A DNA stretch of 64,000 nucleotides from Noviherbaspirillum malthae (GTDB lineage: Bacteria; Pseudomonadota; Gammaproteobacteria; Burkholderiales; Burkholderiaceae_D). The stretch spans positions 1 through 64,000 of the forward strand of contig NZ_JACYXF010000023.1 of NCBI RefSeq assembly GCF_015352985.1, written 5' to 3'. The notes under the pieces were generated by a model. That model was not told the origin of the DNA. It was given only the letters and a program-made list of their open reading frames with translations, and did no database searches. Shown here piece after piece: positions 52,498-61,253 of this stretch. Both the position numbers and the translations under genes were made by a program. Each line of letters starts with the position of its first letter. The stretch's first letter is position 1.

Positions 52498-53865
52498 ATG
52501 TCGCTTTCCGCTCTCTCCGCCCTTTCTCCGTTGGACGGCCGCTACGCCGCCAAGACCGACAAGCTGCGCCCCATCCTGTCCGAAGCCGGCTTCATGCACC
52601 ACCGAGTGAAGGTGGAGATCGCCTGGCTGCAGGCGCTGTCGCAGGCAGGTTTCGAGGAAATCAAGCCGTTTTCGGCGGCCGCCAATGCGCTGCTGGACAA
52701 GCTGGCCAATGAATTCAGCGAGACCGATGCCGAGCGCATCAAGGCCATCGAAGCGGTCACCAACCATGACGTGAAGGCGGTCGAGTACTGGCTCAAGGAA
52801 AGGGTTGCCGACGTGCCGGAACTGGTCGCCGCAACCGAATTCATCCACTTCGCCTGCACCTCGGAAGACATCAACAACACCTCGCACGGCATGATGCTCA
52901 AGGCGGCGCGCAATGATGTGCTGCTGCCGTCGCTGCGCGCGGTGATCGCCAAGCTGACCGAACTGGCGCATGACAACGCCGCCCTCCCGATGCTGTCGCG
53001 CACCCACGGCCAGCCGGCCAGCCCGACCACGCTGGGCAAGGAAATCGCCAACGTGGTGGCCCGCCTCAAGCGCGCCGAGCAGCGCATCGCCGGCGTCGAG
53101 CTGCTGGGCAAGATGAACGGCGCGGTCGGCAACTACAATGCCCACCTGTCCGCCTACCCCGAGTTCGACTGGGAAAGCTTCTCGAAGAGCGTCATCGAGC
53201 AGCGCCTCGGCCTGACCTACAATCCCTACACCATCCAGATCGAGCCGCATGACTACATGGCCGAACTGTTCGACGCCATCGCGCGCGCCAACACCATCCT
53301 GCTCGACCTGAACCGCGACATCTGGGGCTATATCTCGCTCGGCTATTTCAAGCAGCGCACCAAGGCGGGCGAAATCGGTTCGTCGACCATGCCGCACAAG
53401 GTCAACCCGATCGACTTCGAGAACTCCGAAGGCAACCTCGGCCTGGCCAATGCGGTGCTCAAGCACCTGTCGGAAAAGCTGCCGGTCTCGCGCTGGCAGC
53501 GCGACCTGACCGATTCGACCGTCCTACGCAACATCGGCGTGGCCTTCGGCTATGCGGTGCTGGCCTATGACAGCTGCCTGCGCGGCCTCAACAAGCTGGA
53601 AGTCAATCCCGCGCGCCTGGCCGAAGACCTGGACGCTACCTGGGAAGTGCTGGCCGAGCCGGTGCAGACGGTGATGCGCCGCTACGGCATCGAAAATCCC
53701 TATGAGCAGCTGAAGGAACTCACCCGCGGCAAGGGCATTTCACGCGAAGCGCTGCGTGAATTCATCAACGGCCTGGCGATTCCCCAGGACGCCAAGGATC
53801 ACCTGCTGGCAATGACGCCCGCCAATTACATCGGCCATGCGGAAAAGCTGGCGCGCGCCATCTAA
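52498..53865 (+). CDS. purB: Adenylosuccinate lyase
   Basis: A 455-residue enzyme acting twice in purine synthesis (SAICAR to AICAR, adenylosuccinate to AMP). The fumarase-superfamily signature SSTMPHKVNPIDFENSEGN is at about residues 293-311; the opening SALSALSPLDGRYAAKTDKLRPI and TRTHGQPASPTTLGKE are typical. The ATG at 52498 gives the family length; an ATG at 52450 would add 16 residues and cannot be ruled out. Confidence 0.96.
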   Translation: MSLSALSALSPLDGRYAAKTDKLRPILSEAGFMHHRVKVEIAWLQALSQAGFEEIKPFSAAANALLDKLANEFSETDAERIKAIEAVTNHDVKAVEYWLKERVADVPELVAATEFIHFACTSEDINNTSHGMMLKAARNDVLLPSLRAVIAKLTELAHDNAALPMLSRTHGQPASPTTLGKEIANVVARLKRAEQRIAGVELLGKMNGAVGNYNAHLSAYPEFDWESFSKSVIEQRLGLTYNPYTIQIEPHDYMAELFDAIARANTILLDLNRDIWGYISLGYFKQRTKAGEIGSSTMPHKVNPIDFENSEGNLGLANAVLKHLSEKLPVSRWQRDLTDSTVLRNIGVAFGYAVLAYDSCLRGLNKLEVNPARLAEDLDATWEVLAEPVQTVMRRYGIENPYEQLKELTRGKGISREALREFINGLAIPQDAKDHLLAMTPANYIGHAEKLARAI

Positions 53866-54052
53866 ACGATCCGGCGCTTATCCCCGCACATCTGGCGGCA
53901 GCAAAGGCACAGCGTGCCCGACGCTGCCGTCACACCAGTTCTCCCATTTCCTCGCAGATTGAAGGTACAAATTCGTACCCAAGCATGGCGAGCGCCAAAA
54001 TGTTTTGTGGTACATTTAGTCCTAACTCGAACTAGTTGCAATCAGAAAAACA

Positions 54053-54577
54053 ATGCCGCGCTATACTCTTCCCGCCATCGTGCTGCACTGGCTGATCGGC
54101 CTGCTCATCATCGGCGCCTTCGCCCTGGGCGTCACCATGGTCGATATTCCGGGCATCACGCCGACCAAGCTCAAGTATTTTTCCTGGCACAAGTGGATAG
54201 GCATCACGGTGCTCGGCCTGGCCTGTCTCCGTTTGCTCTGGAGACTCGGCAACAAGGCGCCGACCTATCCCGCAAGCATGGCGGGCTGGCAGCAACGCGC
54301 GGCGCACGGATTGCACGGGCTGCTCTACGTGCTGATGTTCGCCATCCCGGCATCCGGCTATTTCTACAGCCTCGCGGCCGGTGTCCCGGTGGTCTATCTG
54401 GGCATTGTGCCCATGCCGGCCCTGATCGGACCCGATCCCGAACTGAAGCCGCTGCTCAAGGCGGTTCACTACTGGCTCAACATGACGCTGCTCACCCTGT
54501 TCGTGCTGCATGTCGCGGCCGCGCTCAAACATCAATTCATTGACCGGGACGGCGTGCTCAAGCGCATGCTGCCCTGA
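54053..54577 (+). CDS. Cytochrome b561 (CybB-type)
   Basis: A 174-residue inner-membrane haem protein with four transmembrane helices. Haem-ligand histidines are in ALPAIVLHWL (about residue 12), SWHKWIG (about 46), AHGLHGLL (about 85) and LFVLHVAAALKHQF. E. coli CybB oxidises ubiquinol and reduces superoxide-derived oxidants. It precedes two yceI-type genes in one operon, an association seen in many proteobacteria. Confidence 0.9.
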   Translation: MPRYTLPAIVLHWLIGLLIIGAFALGVTMVDIPGITPTKLKYFSWHKWIGITVLGLACLRLLWRLGNKAPTYPASMAGWQQRAAHGLHGLLYVLMFAIPASGYFYSLAAGVPVVYLGIVPMPALIGPDPELKPLLKAVHYWLNMTLLTLFVLHVAAALKHQFIDRDGVLKRMLP

Positions 54578-54604
54578 CGCCTTTACCTCCACAAGGACCT
54601 TACG

Positions 54605-55168
54605 ATGCAGATTTCCCCTGCCCTGCGCCGCACTGCCACGGCCGCTGCCCTGGTACTCGCACTGCCGGCCTTCGCGGCCGTTCTCAAGACCGACCCGGCC
54701 AAGAGCAGCGTTTCCGCCGTCTTCAAGCAAATGAATGTGCCGGTGGAAGCCAAGTTCAAGAAATTCAATGCCCAGATCGACTATGACGCCGCCAAGCCCG
54801 AGACCGCCAAGGCCAGCCTCGATCTCGATATTCCCAGCTTCGATCTCGGCGATGCCGAATACAACAAGGAAGTGCAGAAGAAGGAATGGTTCAACGGCGC
54901 GCAATTCCCGAAGGCCAGCTTCGTGTCGACCGTGATCAAGCCTGGCGCCGCCGGCAAGCTGGACGTGACCGGCAAGCTGACCATCAAGGGCAAGACCGCC
55001 GACGTCGCTTTTCCGCTCACCGTGAAGAAGGAAGGCGCGGCTCAGGTTTTCGAAGGCGCGCTGCCGATCAAGCGGCTGGCCTTCAATGTCGGCGAGGGTG
55101 AATGGAAAGACACCAGCATGGTCGCCGATGAAGTCGTGATCAAGTTCCGCGTCGTTGCGGCGCAGTAA
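54605..55168 (+). CDS. YceI family periplasmic protein (first copy)
   Basis: A 187-residue protein. The signal peptide ends LPAFA, followed by a lipocalin-like YceI domain with VLKTDPAKSSVSAVFKQMNVPVEAKFKKFNAQIDYD and TGKLTIKGKTADVAFPLTV. YceI proteins bind polyprenoids such as isoprenoid quinones in a hydrophobic barrel. AAGGAC lies before the ATG. It follows the cytochrome b561 gene by 27 bases. Confidence 0.9.
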   Translation: MQISPALRRTATAAALVLALPAFAAVLKTDPAKSSVSAVFKQMNVPVEAKFKKFNAQIDYDAAKPETAKASLDLDIPSFDLGDAEYNKEVQKKEWFNGAQFPKASFVSTVIKPGAAGKLDVTGKLTIKGKTADVAFPLTVKKEGAAQVFEGALPIKRLAFNVGEGEWKDTSMVADEVVIKFRVVAAQ

Positions 55169-55214
55169 ATACGTTCAGCAAACGCAGTCAAACCATCCAT
55201 TTCAAGGAGTTTCC

Positions 55215-55781
55215 ATGACACTGAAGCATCTTGCCGCCGCCCTGCTGGCGATCGGCGCCACCTCCGCATTCGCCCAGACCTACAACATCGAGCCCAATCA
55301 CACCTACCCGAGCTTCGAAGCCGATCACATGGGCATTTCGGTCTGGCGCGGCAAGTTCACCAAGACCAGCGGCACGATCAACCTCGATCGTAAGGCCAAG
55401 AACGGCACCATGGACATCACCATCGATGCCAACTCGATCGACTTCGGCCACGCGAAGATGAACGACCATGCGAAGAACAAGGACATGTTCAACGTGGCCC
55501 AGTATCCGACCATCACCTACAAGGGCAAGTCGATCAAGTTCAACGGCGACACCCCGGTGGCCGTCGAAGGCGAGCTGACCATGCTGGGCGTGACCAAGCC
55601 GGTGAACCTGACGATCAACAAGTTCAAGTGCATCCAGCATCCGATGCTCAAGCGCGAAGTCTGCGGCGCCGACGCTTCCGGCGAATTCAAGCGCACCGAC
55701 TTTGGCCTGAATTACGCCACGCCGATGTTCTCCCCGGACGTCAAGCTGGCCATCCAGGTGGAAGCACTGATCGCCGACTGA
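55215..55781 (+). CDS. YceI family periplasmic protein (second copy)
   Basis: A 188-residue paralogue. Signal peptide ends SAFA, then TYNIEPNHTYPSFEADHMGISVWRGKF and TVTKPVNL-type strands (LTMLGVTKPVNLTINKF), closer to classical E. coli YceI than the first copy. Two cysteines (CIQHPMLKREVC) could form a disulfide. AAGGAG precedes the ATG at 55215. A strong terminator follows, ending the cytochrome b561-yceI-yceI operon. Confidence 0.92.
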   Translation: MTLKHLAAALLAIGATSAFAQTYNIEPNHTYPSFEADHMGISVWRGKFTKTSGTINLDRKAKNGTMDITIDANSIDFGHAKMNDHAKNKDMFNVAQYPTITYKGKSIKFNGDTPVAVEGELTMLGVTKPVNLTINKFKCIQHPMLKREVCGADASGEFKRTDFGLNYATPMFSPDVKLAIQVEALIAD

Positions 55782-55801
55782 TAGCGCAAGGTTTTCCGCG
55801 C

Positions 55802-55831
55802 AAGCCGGCTGCAAAAGCGCCGGCTTTTTTT
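55802..55831 (+). terminator. Terminator after the second yceI
   Basis: AAGCCGGC and GCCGGCTT with a 9-base loop, followed by six or more T. Confidence 0.92.
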
Positions 55832-55862
55832 ATTGTTGAATGATTCATCCACCGAGCAACCC

Positions 55863-56309
55863 ATGAAAAAAGAACGCTACCTGCGCAGCATCCGCCTGCT
55901 CGCGGAATGCTTCCATGCCTTCCAGCGGATCTCGGATGCCCATGTGCGCACCCTCGGCCTGACGTCGCCGCAGTTCGACATCCTGGCGACGCTCGGCAAT
56001 ACCGACGGCATGTCGTTCAAGGAACTGGGGCAGAAGACCCTGATCACCAAGGGCACGCTCACCGGCATCGTCGACCGTCTGGAGGAAAAGCAGCTGGTGG
56101 CGCGCACCTGCTGCCTCGAGGACCGGCGCAGCATCATCGTGCGGCTCACCGACCAGGGCCAGGCCGAGTTCGAGCGGCTGTTTTCGCCGCACATACAATT
56201 TTGCAAGCAAGCCTTTTTGGGCTACAGTGACGAAGACTTTGCCGCGCTCGACCGCGAGCTGGCGAAGCTGAAGAGTCACCTGGACGCCAGTATTGCCAAA
56301 CCGGATTGA
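55863..56309 (+). CDS. MarR family transcriptional regulator
   Basis: A 148-residue winged-helix regulator. Core: LGLTSPQFDILATLGNTDGMSFKELGQKTLITKGTLTGIVDRLEEKQLVAR, then the wing DRRSIIVRLTDQG. Two adjacent cysteines (ARTCCLED) lie just before the wing and might sense oxidants, as in some MarR proteins; this is inference. The target is unknown; the flanking yceI and cytochrome c' genes are candidates. Confidence 0.9.
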   Translation: MKKERYLRSIRLLAECFHAFQRISDAHVRTLGLTSPQFDILATLGNTDGMSFKELGQKTLITKGTLTGIVDRLEEKQLVARTCCLEDRRSIIVRLTDQGQAEFERLFSPHIQFCKQAFLGYSDEDFAALDRELAKLKSHLDASIAKPD

Positions 56310-56371
56310 TGTCCGTCCGTTCCGCCGTCCAGTAGGGAAGCCAGCCTTTCATCCGTTCACAAGGAGAGTGT

Positions 56372-56824
56372 ATGAAATTTGCGTTAGCCAGCATCACCCT
56401 GACTGCCATGCTCGCCGTGCCGTTCGCCGCGCAGGCCCAGTTCGCCAAACCCGAAGATGCCGTCAAATACCGCCAGGCGGCCTTCACCCTGATGGGTGCG
56501 CATACCGGACGCATCGGTGCGGTGGTCAAGGGCGAAAAACCCTATGACAAGGCGGCGGTCGAGGCTGACGCAGCCGTGCTGGAAATGGTGTCGAAGCTGC
56601 CGTGGACTGCCTTCCCGCAGGGGTCCGACCTGGCCAATTCCAAGGCCAAGCCGGAAATCTGGAAGGAGCAGGACAAGTTCAAGGCGGCGGCCGACAAGAT
56701 GCAGGCCGAGGTCGGCAAGCTGTCCGCCGCGGCCAAGTCGGGCGACCTGAATGCGATCAAGACCGCCTTCGGCGGCGTGGGGCAGTCATGCAAGGCTTGC
56801 CACGACAACTACAGGAACAAATAG
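56372..56824 (+). CDS. Cytochrome c' family protein
   Basis: A 150-residue periplasmic haem protein with a signal peptide (1-22, ending AQA) and a four-helix bundle. The haem site CKACHDNYR is at the C-terminus, as in cytochrome c' and c556. The usual roles are nitric oxide binding or electron transfer. GGAGAG precedes the ATG. It is convergent with a b-type cytochrome gene, possibly its redox partner. Confidence 0.93.
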   Translation: MKFALASITLTAMLAVPFAAQAQFAKPEDAVKYRQAAFTLMGAHTGRIGAVVKGEKPYDKAAVEADAAVLEMVSKLPWTAFPQGSDLANSKAKPEIWKEQDKFKAAADKMQAEVGKLSAAAKSGDLNAIKTAFGGVGQSCKACHDNYRNK

Positions 56825-56843
56825 GCTTTCAAGCGCCCGCATG

Positions 56844-56871
56844 AAAACGCCCGGTCATGGCCGGGCGTTTT
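56844..56871. terminator. Two-way terminator after cytochrome c'
   Basis: AAAACGCCCGG and CCGGGCGTTTT form an 11-bp stem with a 6-base loop. Confidence 0.9.
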
Positions 56872-56896
56872 CATTTGCAAAGACGGCGGCGTTCCC

Positions 56897-57574
56897 CTAC
56901 ACGCCCTGCGGCGGCAGGCTGACCAGCCAGTAGACCGCCGCGGCGCATGCGGCAAAGATCACGACGGCAAGCAGACGCATGGTCCAGGAATCATTGGCCG
57001 GCGCTGCATCGAATTCGACTTCATGGTCGCCGGTCAGCATCGGCTTGACCAGGTTTTGCCGCTTGCGGAAATAATAGAACGCGATCGCCAGCACATGCAT
57101 GGCCACCAGCAGATAGATCAGGTTGACGGACACCTCCTTGTGGAACCAGGTGAACTTGTCCGACAGGTCCTTGCTGATGAACTTGACCATCGGCCCTTCG
57201 CTGGCGATATCGTCATTCGCATACAGGCCGCTGACTACCTGGGCCAGTACCACGCCGAGGAGAGCGAAGACCGACAGGCTGCCGAGCGGATTGTGTCCGA
57301 GATACTTGCGCTTGAGCGCTTCCTTGCCGCCGCGGACATAGCCGACGATGGTGGACGGCCCGTAGAGAAAGCTGGAAAACCGGGCATAGCGGGGACCGAC
57401 CAGGCCCCAGACGATGCGGAAAGCGAGCAGCGCCAGTATCGAATAGCCGGCACGGAAATGCCACTCCATCGCATTGCCGCCGATCTTCTGCGTGATCACC
57501 GCGACGGCGATCAGCACCACAAGCGCCCAGTGAAACAGCCGAACCGGCAAATCCCAGACACGCACTCTCTTCAT
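56897..57574 (-). CDS. Cytochrome b/b6-domain (Ni-hydrogenase-type b561) membrane protein
   Basis: A 225-residue protein with five likely helices. It begins VRVWDLPVRLFHWALVVLIA, the family opening with a haem-ligand His, and has EWHFRAGYSILALLAFRIVWGLVG, WFHKEVSVNLIYLLVAMHVLAIAFYYF. Such proteins carry electrons from quinol to periplasmic acceptors, often cytochrome c, and it is convergent with the cytochrome c' gene. AAGGAGG precedes the ATG. Confidence 0.9.
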   Translation of the reverse strand: MKRVRVWDLPVRLFHWALVVLIAVAVITQKIGGNAMEWHFRAGYSILALLAFRIVWGLVGPRYARFSSFLYGPSTIVGYVRGGKEALKRKYLGHNPLGSLSVFALLGVVLAQVVSGLYANDDIASEGPMVKFISKDLSDKFTWFHKEVSVNLIYLLVAMHVLAIAFYYFRKRQNLVKPMLTGDHEVEFDAAPANDSWTMRLLAVVIFAACAAAVYWLVSLPPQGV

Positions 57575-57627
57575 GTTTCCTCCTTGCTCCCGGTTGAACC
57601 ACCAGCCCGCGGATCAGTTTAGCCGAA

Positions 57628-57656
57628 AAAAAAGGCCGGCTCCGAAGCCGGCCTTC
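57628..57656 (-). terminator. Terminator after secF
   Basis: On the minus strand AAGGCCGGC and GCCGGCCTT with a 6-base loop, followed by eight T residues; it ends the secDF transcript. Confidence 0.93.
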
Positions 57657-57675
57657 TTGCATGGATGCCAGTCGG

Positions 57676-58620
57676 TCAGACGACAGCGCCGTCGGTCTCG
57701 TCCTTTTCCTTGACGGGCTTGATCAGGTCCTCGCGCTTGACGCCCAGCCACATGGACACGGCCGCGGCAACGAAGACGGAAGAATAGATGCCGAACAGGA
57801 TGCCGATGGTCAGCGCAATCGCGAAGTAATGCAGGGTGGCGCCGCCGAAGAGCAGCATCGACAGCACCATCATCTCGGTCGAGCCGTGCGTGATGACGGT
57901 GCGGGAAATCGTGCTGGTGATCGCATGGTTCAGCACTTCTGCCGTGCCGAGCTTGCCGTAGCGGCGGTCGCGGAAGGTTTCGCGCACCCGGTCGAACACC
58001 ACCACCGATTCATTGACCGAATAACCGAGCACGGCCAGCACCGCCGCCAGCACCGTAAGCGAGAATTCCCACTGGAAGAAGGCGAAGAAGCCGAGAATGA
58101 TCACCACGTCGTGCAGGTTCGCGATGATCGCCGCGACGGCGAACTTCCATTCGAAGCGGAAGGCGAGATAGACCACAATGCCGATGATCACCATGCCGAG
58201 CGCCAGCAGGCCGTCGTGCGTCAGTTCATCGCCGACCTGCGGGCCGACGAATTCGACACGGTGCAGCTGCACGCTGCTGTCGTCGGCCTTGAGCGCCGCC
58301 ACTACCCGCTCGCTCTGCTGGGCGGAAGTAACATCCTTGCGCGCCGGCAGGCGGATCATGACGTTCTGGGCGGTACCGAAGCTCTGCACCTGGGTGTCGG
58401 TGTAATTGAGCTTTTCAATTGCGGTACGGACCTTTTCCAGGTCGGCCGGCTTGTCATAGACGACTTCGATCACCGTGCCGCCGGTGAATTCGATCGACAG
58501 ATGCAGTCCCTTGTAGAACAGGAAGAACACCGCCGCGACGAAGGTGAGCGCCGAGATCACGTTGAAGATCAACGCATGGCGCATGAAGGGAATATCCTTC
58601 TTAATCCGGAACAACTCCAT
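57676..58620 (-). CDS. secF: Protein translocase subunit SecF
   Basis: A 314-residue inner-membrane protein with six helices and a periplasmic domain between helices 1 and 2 (about 40-150). The motifs LSIEFTGGTVIEV, GYSVNESVVVFDRVRE and TISRTVITHGSTEMM are characteristic. With SecD it pulls exported proteins across using the proton gradient. AAAGGAAAAA precedes the ATG at 58620; the frame open to 58698 is not conserved. Confidence 0.96.
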   Translation of the reverse strand: MELFRIKKDIPFMRHALIFNVISALTFVAAVFFLFYKGLHLSIEFTGGTVIEVVYDKPADLEKVRTAIEKLNYTDTQVQSFGTAQNVMIRLPARKDVTSAQQSERVVAALKADDSSVQLHRVEFVGPQVGDELTHDGLLALGMVIIGIVVYLAFRFEWKFAVAAIIANLHDVVIILGFFAFFQWEFSLTVLAAVLAVLGYSVNESVVVFDRVRETFRDRRYGKLGTAEVLNHAITSTISRTVITHGSTEMMVLSMLLFGGATLHYFAIALTIGILFGIYSSVFVAAAVSMWLGVKREDLIKPVKEKDETDGAVV

Positions 58621-58764
58621 TACTTTTTCCTTTCGGGTCCTGCCGCCGGCGCCGCCTTGCGAGGCAGCCGCCTTTGCGCAACACCCATCAAACCGCAATC
58701 ATTTTCCATCGCGCCGGTCAGCCGCACGAGCTGAACAAGTTGCATCCGGCGCATGAAAGTGCCG

Positions 58765-58794
58765 CGCCCGTGACGCAGTCATGCGTCACGGGCG
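58765..58794 (-). other. Strong hairpin between secD and secF
   Basis: A perfect 13-bp stem (CGCCCGTGACGCA with its complement, loop GTCA) begins eight bases after the secD stop codon. There is no T-run, so an mRNA stability or partial termination role is more likely than full termination. Confidence 0.6.
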
Positions 58795-58802
58795 GAAGGC
58801 CA

Positions 58803-60662
58803 TCAGGTATTCGGCTTCCACACCTGGCCGATCGATACGCCAGCCAGCCGCTTCTTGCGGCCGTACCACAGGTTGGCAAGACCGCGCGATACGAAGACCG
58901 CCGAGAAGATCGATGTCAGGATGCCGATGCAGTGCACCACCGCAAAGCCGCGGATCGCGCCGGAGCCGAAGATCAGCAGCGCGAGGCCGGCGATCATGGT
59001 GGTCACGTTCGAGTCCAGAATCGTGGCCCAAGCGCGGTCGAAGCCGGCGGCAATCGCCGCCTGCGGCGAATTGCCGGCGCGCAGTTCTTCGCGGATGCGC
59101 TCGTTGATCAGCACGTTGGCATCGATCGCCATGCCGAGCGTGAAGGCGATCGCCGCCATGCCGGGCAGGGTCAGCGTCGCCTGCATCACCGACAGCACCG
59201 CGATCAGCAGCATCAGGTTCACCGCAAGCGAGAACACGCTGAAGAAACCGAACAGGTGATAGTAGATGATCATGAAGACGGCGATCGCCGCAAAGCCGTA
59301 CAGCGTCGAGTTGAAGCCCTTGTGGATGTTTTCGGCGCCGAGCTGCGGGCCGATGGTGCTCTCCTCGATGATTTCCATCGGGGCCGCCAGCGAACCGGCG
59401 CGCAGCAGCAGCGCGAGGTCGTTGGCCGCCTCGGCCGAACCCATGCCGGTGATCTGGAAGCGGGAGCCGAGTTCGTCGCGGATGGTGGCCACCGTCAGGA
59501 CTTCGCCCTTGTTCTTTTCGAACAGCACGATGGCCATCGACTTGCCGATCTTGCTGCGGGTTGCGTCGCGCATGCGGCGGCCGCCGTCGCCGTTGAGGTC
59601 GATGCTGACCGCAGGCTGCTGGTTCTGGTCGAAGCTGGCGCTGGCGCTGGAGATGTATTCGCCGGTGATGACCGGCTCACGATACAGCACTACCGGCGCG
59701 CCCTTGCCTACCTTGAACAGTTCGGAGCCGAGCGGCACGGCGGCGGTTTCCTCGGTGCCGCGCATGATGCTTTCATCGACCATGCGCACTTCCAGCGTCG
59801 CCGTGCGGCCGATGATGTCCTTGGCGCGCGAGACGTCCTGCACGCCGGGCAGCTGCACGACGATGCGGTCGGCGCCCTGGCGCTGGATGATGGGTTCGGC
59901 CACGCCGAGCTCGTTGACGCGCTTGGAGAGGGTGCTGATGTTCTGCTGCACCGCTTCCTCGACGGTGCGCTTGAGGGCTTCCGGACGGAAGCTGCCGATC
60001 AGCTTGAGGTCGGCGCCCTCCGCCGCATCCTGCAGGGCCAGTTCGCCGAGCTGGGAAGCAAGCACCTCGCGCGCCTTGCTGCGGGTGTCTTCGTCGCGGA
60101 ACAGCACGACGATCTGGTCGCCGTTGCGGCTGATGCCGGCGTGGCGCACGTTCTTGTCGCGCAGCAGGGTGCGCACGCTGGTCTGCAGACCCTGCATGCG
60201 CTTGCTCACCACCGCCTTGGTATCCACCTGCATCAGGAAGTGCACGCCGCCGCGCAGATCGAGGCCGAGATACATCGGCAGCGCACGCATGCTCTGCAGC
60301 CACTGCGGCGTATTCGGCAGCAGGTTGAAGGCGACGATATAGGTCGGATCGGCGGGATCGGTATTGAGTGCCTTTTCCAGCAGCGACTTGGCGCGGAACT
60401 GGGTGTCGGTGTCGTGGAAACGCGCACGCACCGAACCCTGGTTGCCGGACACGTCGAACTGCACGCCGTCGGCGGCGATGCCGGCTTTTTTCAGCGCTTC
60501 GTCAACCCGGGCCAGCGTCGACTGGTCGACCTTGACGGTCGCCTTGGCGCTGCTGACCTGCACCGCCGGCGATTCGCCGAAGAAATTGGGCACCGTATAG
60601 AGCACACCGAAGGTGAGCACGATCGCGATGAGGATGTACTTCCAGAGGGGGTAGCGATTCAT
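58803..60662 (-). CDS. secD: Protein translocase subunit SecD
   Basis: A 619-residue inner-membrane protein with six helices and a large periplasmic part (about 30-450) between the first two. Motifs include YLGLDLRGGVHFLMQVD, RVNELGVAEPIIQRQGADRIVVQLPGVQD and MAIDANVLINERIREELR. The first ATG of the conserved start (MNRYPLWKYILI) is at 60662; an upstream TTG would add three residues. It lies between yajC and secF. Confidence 0.96.
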   Translation of the reverse strand: MNRYPLWKYILIAIVLTFGVLYTVPNFFGESPAVQVSSAKATVKVDQSTLARVDEALKKAGIAADGVQFDVSGNQGSVRARFHDTDTQFRAKSLLEKALNTDPADPTYIVAFNLLPNTPQWLQSMRALPMYLGLDLRGGVHFLMQVDTKAVVSKRMQGLQTSVRTLLRDKNVRHAGISRNGDQIVVLFRDEDTRSKAREVLASQLGELALQDAAEGADLKLIGSFRPEALKRTVEEAVQQNISTLSKRVNELGVAEPIIQRQGADRIVVQLPGVQDVSRAKDIIGRTATLEVRMVDESIMRGTEETAAVPLGSELFKVGKGAPVVLYREPVITGEYISSASASFDQNQQPAVSIDLNGDGGRRMRDATRSKIGKSMAIVLFEKNKGEVLTVATIRDELGSRFQITGMGSAEAANDLALLLRAGSLAAPMEIIEESTIGPQLGAENIHKGFNSTLYGFAAIAVFMIIYYHLFGFFSVFSLAVNLMLLIAVLSVMQATLTLPGMAAIAFTLGMAIDANVLINERIREELRAGNSPQAAIAAGFDRAWATILDSNVTTMIAGLALLIFGSGAIRGFAVVHCIGILTSIFSAVFVSRGLANLWYGRKKRLAGVSIGQVWKPNT

Positions 60663-60748
60663 AGGATTCAACTTGCATGTTGAGCGGGCGATACGCCCGC
60701 AGGAAGCGCCGCGGGAGGCCGGCGCTTGCCTGGGCTGTGCGCGCTACG

Positions 60749-61072
60749 TCACAGCGCCTTGATGGTGCCCTTCGGCAACAGGGTGGACACAGCGGCTTTC
60801 TGTACCACGATTTCGGTGCCGTTGCCGACTTCCAGCGTGACATAGGCGTCGGTCACCTTGGATACCTTGCCGACGATGCCGCCGGCGGTAATGACTTCGT
60901 CGCCCTTGGCGAGCGCTTCCATCATGGCTTTCTGCTCTTTCTGACGCTTCATCTGGGGACGGATCATCAGGAAGTACAGCACGATGAACATGAGCACGAT
61001 GGGCAGGAAGCTCATCAGGCTGCTCTCGGGACCTGCTGCGGCGGCTTGTGCGTAGGCGTTGGAAATGAACAC
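60749..61072 (-). CDS. yajC: Preprotein translocase subunit YajC
   Basis: A 107-residue single-helix membrane protein. The N-terminal helix FLPIVLMFIVLYFLMIRPQMKRQKE and the beta domain EVITAGGIVGKV ... EVGNGTEIVVQ are standard. The start is a GTG at 61072 with GGAG eight bases upstream. YajC associates with SecDF. Confidence 0.95.
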   Translation of the reverse strand: MFISNAYAQAAAAGPESSLMSFLPIVLMFIVLYFLMIRPQMKRQKEQKAMMEALAKGDEVITAGGIVGKVSKVTDAYVTLEVGNGTEIVVQKAAVSTLLPKGTIKAL

Positions 61073-61253
61073 TTTTTTAACTCCGGGTTGTAATGGTGAT
61101 CAACCCGTGATTCTAACACCCGGTCATGCGAATCTTGAGCGTTCGGGAAACTCTTCCGCCCCCGCCGGAAAGCTGCCCGAAAGCCGCCGGGTGCGGCATC
61201 CTTGGCTTTCCGGCATGGCCGGATGACAATTCGGGGCGCGTCCGGGGGAGATG

